Assembly (NCBI RefSeq): GCF_033568475.1 | Contig: NC_133120.1 | Span: 93,142,151 to 93,206,150, forward strand | DNA: 64,000 nucleotides | Source of the DNA: Henckelia pumila | Taxonomy: Eukaryota; Streptophyta; Magnoliopsida; Lamiales; Gesneriaceae | Reading direction: 5' to 3' | Shown here: positions 60,425 to 64,000 of the stretch, piece by piece | How positions within the stretch are numbered: position 1 is the first letter of the stretch | Layout of the letters: each line of letters opens with the position of its first letter | Notes under the pieces: generated by a model | What the model was told of the DNA's origin: nothing | Seen by the model: only the letters and a program-made list of their open reading frames with translations | Database searches by the model: none | Made by a program: the position numbers and the translations under genes

Positions 60425-62209
60425 TCAGTGCTCCGATAGCCACGCAACATCAAGAACCACAGAAACAGCAAGCAAGAAGCAGCTTAAAAACGTCAAGGCT
60501 ATGGCCACAGCAACATGATCACAGAAAGAATGCAAGGGCTTGCAGAAATCCGGAAGGTCCGAATGACGGATCCCTGTTCGGTTCAAGTTCGTCACGCCTG
60601 ATGCAGCTGATCCTGCACTCATCATAGCATATGCAAACATCTGCATCCATGAATATACATATACGTTACTTTAATTTACTCATATCATTTTTTTTTTTGT
60701 AAATGTATAGTGTATAATTTATATATCGTGCCTAGAAATTAATCAAGGAAAGTACTCGTGTTTCAATGAAATTGAGACACATCTGCACCAACATAATAAG
60801 CAAGAGCCTCTCACTATAACCACTGTTGGTTTGGCATACATTAATTTTAATTTCCTCATCATAATATCTTTAATTATTTTAAACAACAAATCAACATTTG
60901 ATATTAAAATATAATTATAATGTACATGCATAGCGTGGGAGGCTTTACTACAATATATATTACCTGATCTGCAGCAAAAATGAGCCATGCCTGATTCCTA
61001 GAAGGAATGATGGGAGGTTTGCTCAACATTCCCCGCAATTTTCCGACCAATTGAACCAATGAATGAAATGCCACCACGCCACATACTCCCACCAGATACC
61101 TGATTATTATGATTATTATGTCAACACAAAATTTACATTACTCAACTACTCTTTTTCATCCATTTCTTGTTGCGTTTTCTCCTTAATTAATTTGCACCAT
61201 ATTTAATTTTTAAAGATTTCAAGTTTAACAAGGTACACTTCAATAATGAATCATATATAGTAATAATATAGCCATATATATATATATAATGATCAGCTAG
61301 CGCCTAGTACGTGTTTATATTCCTTACTTTTGTGGCTATTTGTTTTGAAGGAGAATATAAATGGAATTTCAAAAGATAATTAAAGTGGATTCACGGGTTC
61401 TTGTTTTTATACACTCTGGTGTATGGCGTTAAGAAAGAGGGCCCTTTCCTGACTTCTGTCTCCATATTATAACAAGGACAATTTCGTGATGAGCAAATAA
61501 ATTGACATAATGGTATCATTAAAAAAAAAATAGGATTAAGACACCAATATATAATCTTAATTATACAAACACATCGATTTCGTATTTATTACGACTTTTC
61601 TAGTTTTATCACCACTCCCAGGTCCCGTTGCATGAATGAAAATGAACCCATGACCAATATTCACCCAGTACTCAAAATATAATTTCCCACTGGACTTTTC
61701 TGTTTGTTTTTTTTTTTTTTTTATGTAAAAACTCAAATTATAATATAACTTAAACCAAACAAAAACCTTAAACCAAACAGTACAGGATCGGATGCATATG
61801 GTACAAGGCCTTTTCGTACGTACCAAATTAATTAAGGTGTATATATTATGTTGATAAAAAAATTGGAATTATAATTTTGTCGAGTGACAAATTAGCTAGT
61901 TTGATGCCAAAAAAAAAAAAAAAATTAAGAAACATACTCGAAGGAGTCGGAGAAAGACCACTGGGAATCGACGGGGATGTCGAAGCCGTAAAGGGAAATG
62001 GTGGAAGCCTGCTTGGCTGTGATCATCACCAACATGCCTCCCATGCTTGTCAACATACACAACCACCGGATCAACACATGCATGACGTCAGATTTCCGGT
62101 ACCCAGCCACCTCCTGACCGCCGTTCCTCGGCCCACCGTCCGCCCTCGTCTCCGTCAGCTCAATTACCACATCCACCCCGTTTCTGGACCCATTATTATT
62201 CCTCGTCAT
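60425..62209 (-). CDS. CASP-like gene B, second-contig copy (intact frame)
   Basis: Exons 61938-62209, 60964-61099 and 60425-60640 total 624 bases and read through in frame to a 207-residue protein. Exon 3 here is 216 bases (72 codons with stop) against 217 in the first contig, so this is the better version of the gene. Four membrane segments with R48 and D135 as described at 25757-27542; the C-terminus is TM4 followed by LSEH. The ABRE/G-box lies at 62306-62311. Confidence 0.87.
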
Positions 62210-63325
62210 CTCTAACCTTTTCTTTCTTTCTTAGTTTCTTTTGGCTTGAATGAAAAATGAAGGGGACTTAATTGTATACATTTCCGGCTAGTTTTTGGGG
62301 AGTGACACGTGGCAAATATGGGAATATCTAGGTTCTAGTTTTTACAACATCACGTGAAATTAAATTATATATGAATTAATTATACATTGTAAATCATGAA
62401 ATGGGTTTTTCAAATAAAGTGGACAAATTAAATAATTTTGAGTAAAGATGTATTCCTTGACTCCATAAGAATTTCGTTTATTTTTATAAATCAATCACGT
62501 ATTCTATTTGAAAATTCATATACACATATGAAACGTGAGAAGAATGGAAAGCTAGATTTGAATTGCATTGTGCAGGCGGTCCAAATTTAACAAAAACTTC
62601 AACTTATCATGTACGTAGTCCATAGTTTAATTGGGCCGATCCAACACAAAGATTAGTGGGTCGTGGGTAGATGTGAGTTGTGACCTTAAAACTCACACTA
62701 ATTAATCCCATATTGGCCCGACTCATACGGCACAACACCACAGCTCTAGGCCCAGACGCGTCATGTAGACATTCAAGATAAGCTTCTTCAATAAACAGAA
62801 CATCAAGACTCAAAAAAATGGCGTCTTATTTACCAAAACGCAAGACTCTACTTTTCTTTATGTTAATCAAACATCATAAATCAGCTATCAGTAAAAAAAT
62901 ATATATATATATATGAGAGTTTTAGTGTAATGCTTCAAATTCGACGATTATCCCTACGATATCAAAACGAGTCTTTTCAGCATGCTCGTGTCCTCGTTCA
63001 CATTCACCCTCAAAAACTTATCCGGGAGTCACTCATCCTGTAACTACTCCAAGTCAAGCACCCTTAACATAAATTTCTTAAGAGAAGAGCTATAAAAAAA
63101 AATGCATCTTCTTAATATGAGTAGTATCTTTCATATAGTTTAATCCCTCCTCAACCGTGAAGTTCCATGTCAACACAATCTCAGAATCCCTCTCATTTCA
63201 GTACGGGATAAGTTCATTCATATCTTCTTTCTCTTATAAGCCTTCCAGGAGCCGCCCAATATTGTCCTTGCAACCTCTTGGCACCTATCACTACTCGCCC
63301 TCGTCACCCCCGGGCGTCAAATTTA

Positions 63326-63635
63326 GTTTCCGTTTGGACATATACTTTAAAAATATTTTCAGTATTTTATATGTGTGAAAAACTTAGAGTATGTGTTTGG
63401 ATAATTTTTTGTAAAATGTTTTTGAAAATTTGTTCTTAAAATATAGTTTTTAATTAAAGAACACTTTAAAGGCGTTTTTAGAATTGCACCGTGAAATGAA
63501 AATATGAATAACATTACTTTTGAAATGCTAAAATATTTTTATAAAATAGTTGTTCGAACACATATTTATTCTTAAAATATTTTTTAAAATATTTTATAAA
63601 AATATTTTAAAAAATGTGCATGTCTAAACGAAACC
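63326..63635. mobile_element. Tourist-like MITE (TSD TTA), second-contig copy
   Basis: Copy of 28660-28969. Confidence 0.65.
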
Positions 63636-64000
63636 TTAACAAAATATCACGTTTTTTTTTTTTGTTATTAAATTTATAAATTATGAAGAAGTTGAAAAAA
63701 AAAATCAGATCTATATTGTTTGAAAACAAAAATGACAAGTTGAAAATATATTCAAAAGCTGGTAATGTTTGATAAATATATGGTTCTACTGACTTTTATT
63801 AGAATGATCCATAATTTTGTCGGAGCATACCAGTATCCTAGCTACTAGCTTTTGGATTTCGAATAAACTAAGCATATGTTAATTTATTGTGCATAATCAA
63901 GGTTCAAAAAAACACATAAAAATTATTATTTCAAGTCAAAAACCAATAATCACCTTTTTTTTTCTTTTGGCAATACATGCACGAAACTAAAATATTAATA

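Larger units (their letters stand above)
36931..64000. repeat. Near-identical second copy of 2270-29335 (probable false duplication)
   Basis: Same order, orientation and content for 27.07 kb. The offset drifts only between about 34661 and 34671, through scattered one-base indels, mainly in homopolymers and short repeats. All transposons, TSDs and the diverged A/B gene differences are reproduced, so the copying is later than all of them, or is not biological. Confidence 0.95.

Noticed and set aside
36931-64000. True recent tandem segmental duplication
   Set aside because: Not fully excluded, but the repeat starts exactly at a 100-N gap, differs almost only by one-base indels, and has each copy correct at different sites. 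A contig overlap explains this better.

Overview
The window is nuclear DNA of a flowering plant, probably a eudicot. It is AT-rich and intron-bearing. It holds a Tekay/Del-type Ty3/gypsy remnant, an endogenous caulimovirid fossil, CACTA, hAT and Tourist-type DNA elements, and plant gene families (CASP-like, GATA factor, DUF1664). The species cannot be fixed from sequence alone.

The dominant feature is a near-perfect direct repeat. Bases 2270-29335 return as 36931-64000, starting right after a run of exactly 100 N (36831-36930). The copies differ almost only by single-base indels, mostly in homopolymers. The pattern fits the last ~34.6 kb of one contig overlapping the first part of the next, with the two laid end to end instead of merged. 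The repeat should then continue past 64000 with the counterpart of 29336-36830. Every gene and element in the second half is listed, but it is probably the same locus seen twice.

Layout of the first copy. (a) 1-2888: end of a CACTA-type transposon with a subterminal repeat array; leftward-facing exon-like pieces include a 4-coumarate:CoA-ligase-like exon at the window edge. (b) 2889-6933: 3' part of a Ty3/gypsy pol plus a 2.0 kb LTR; the CACTA element sits in pol. (c) 7208-9243: caulimovirid protease-RT-RNase H fossil, minus strand. (d) 9244-11327: a Tourist-like MITE, a tRNA-like SINE and flanks resembling those of the CASP-like genes. (e) 11328-17280: a complete 5.95 kb CACTA-type element (TSD CGT) carrying pieces of at least four plant genes (DUF1664, a small conserved protein, an LRR protein, glutathione peroxidase). 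(f) 19088-27542: two tandem CASP-like membrane protein genes on the minus strand. Intron 1 of the distal one (A) holds a second 4.67 kb gene-carrying CACTA-type element (19615-24286); the intact paralogue (B) shows the empty site. (g) 27543-36830: MITEs, a hAT element with an 8-bp TSD, a local duplication and a GATA zinc-finger gene whose frame is broken as written.

The genes that could work for the host are CASPL-A, CASPL-B and GATA. CASPL-A and CASPL-B share a G-box/ABRE upstream and the CASP-family Arg and Asp in TM1 and TM3. The most interesting biology is three CACTA-type elements within 25 kb, each with gene fragments and each with a 5'-leader-like segment next to a subterminal array. 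The most important practical point is the probable false duplication.
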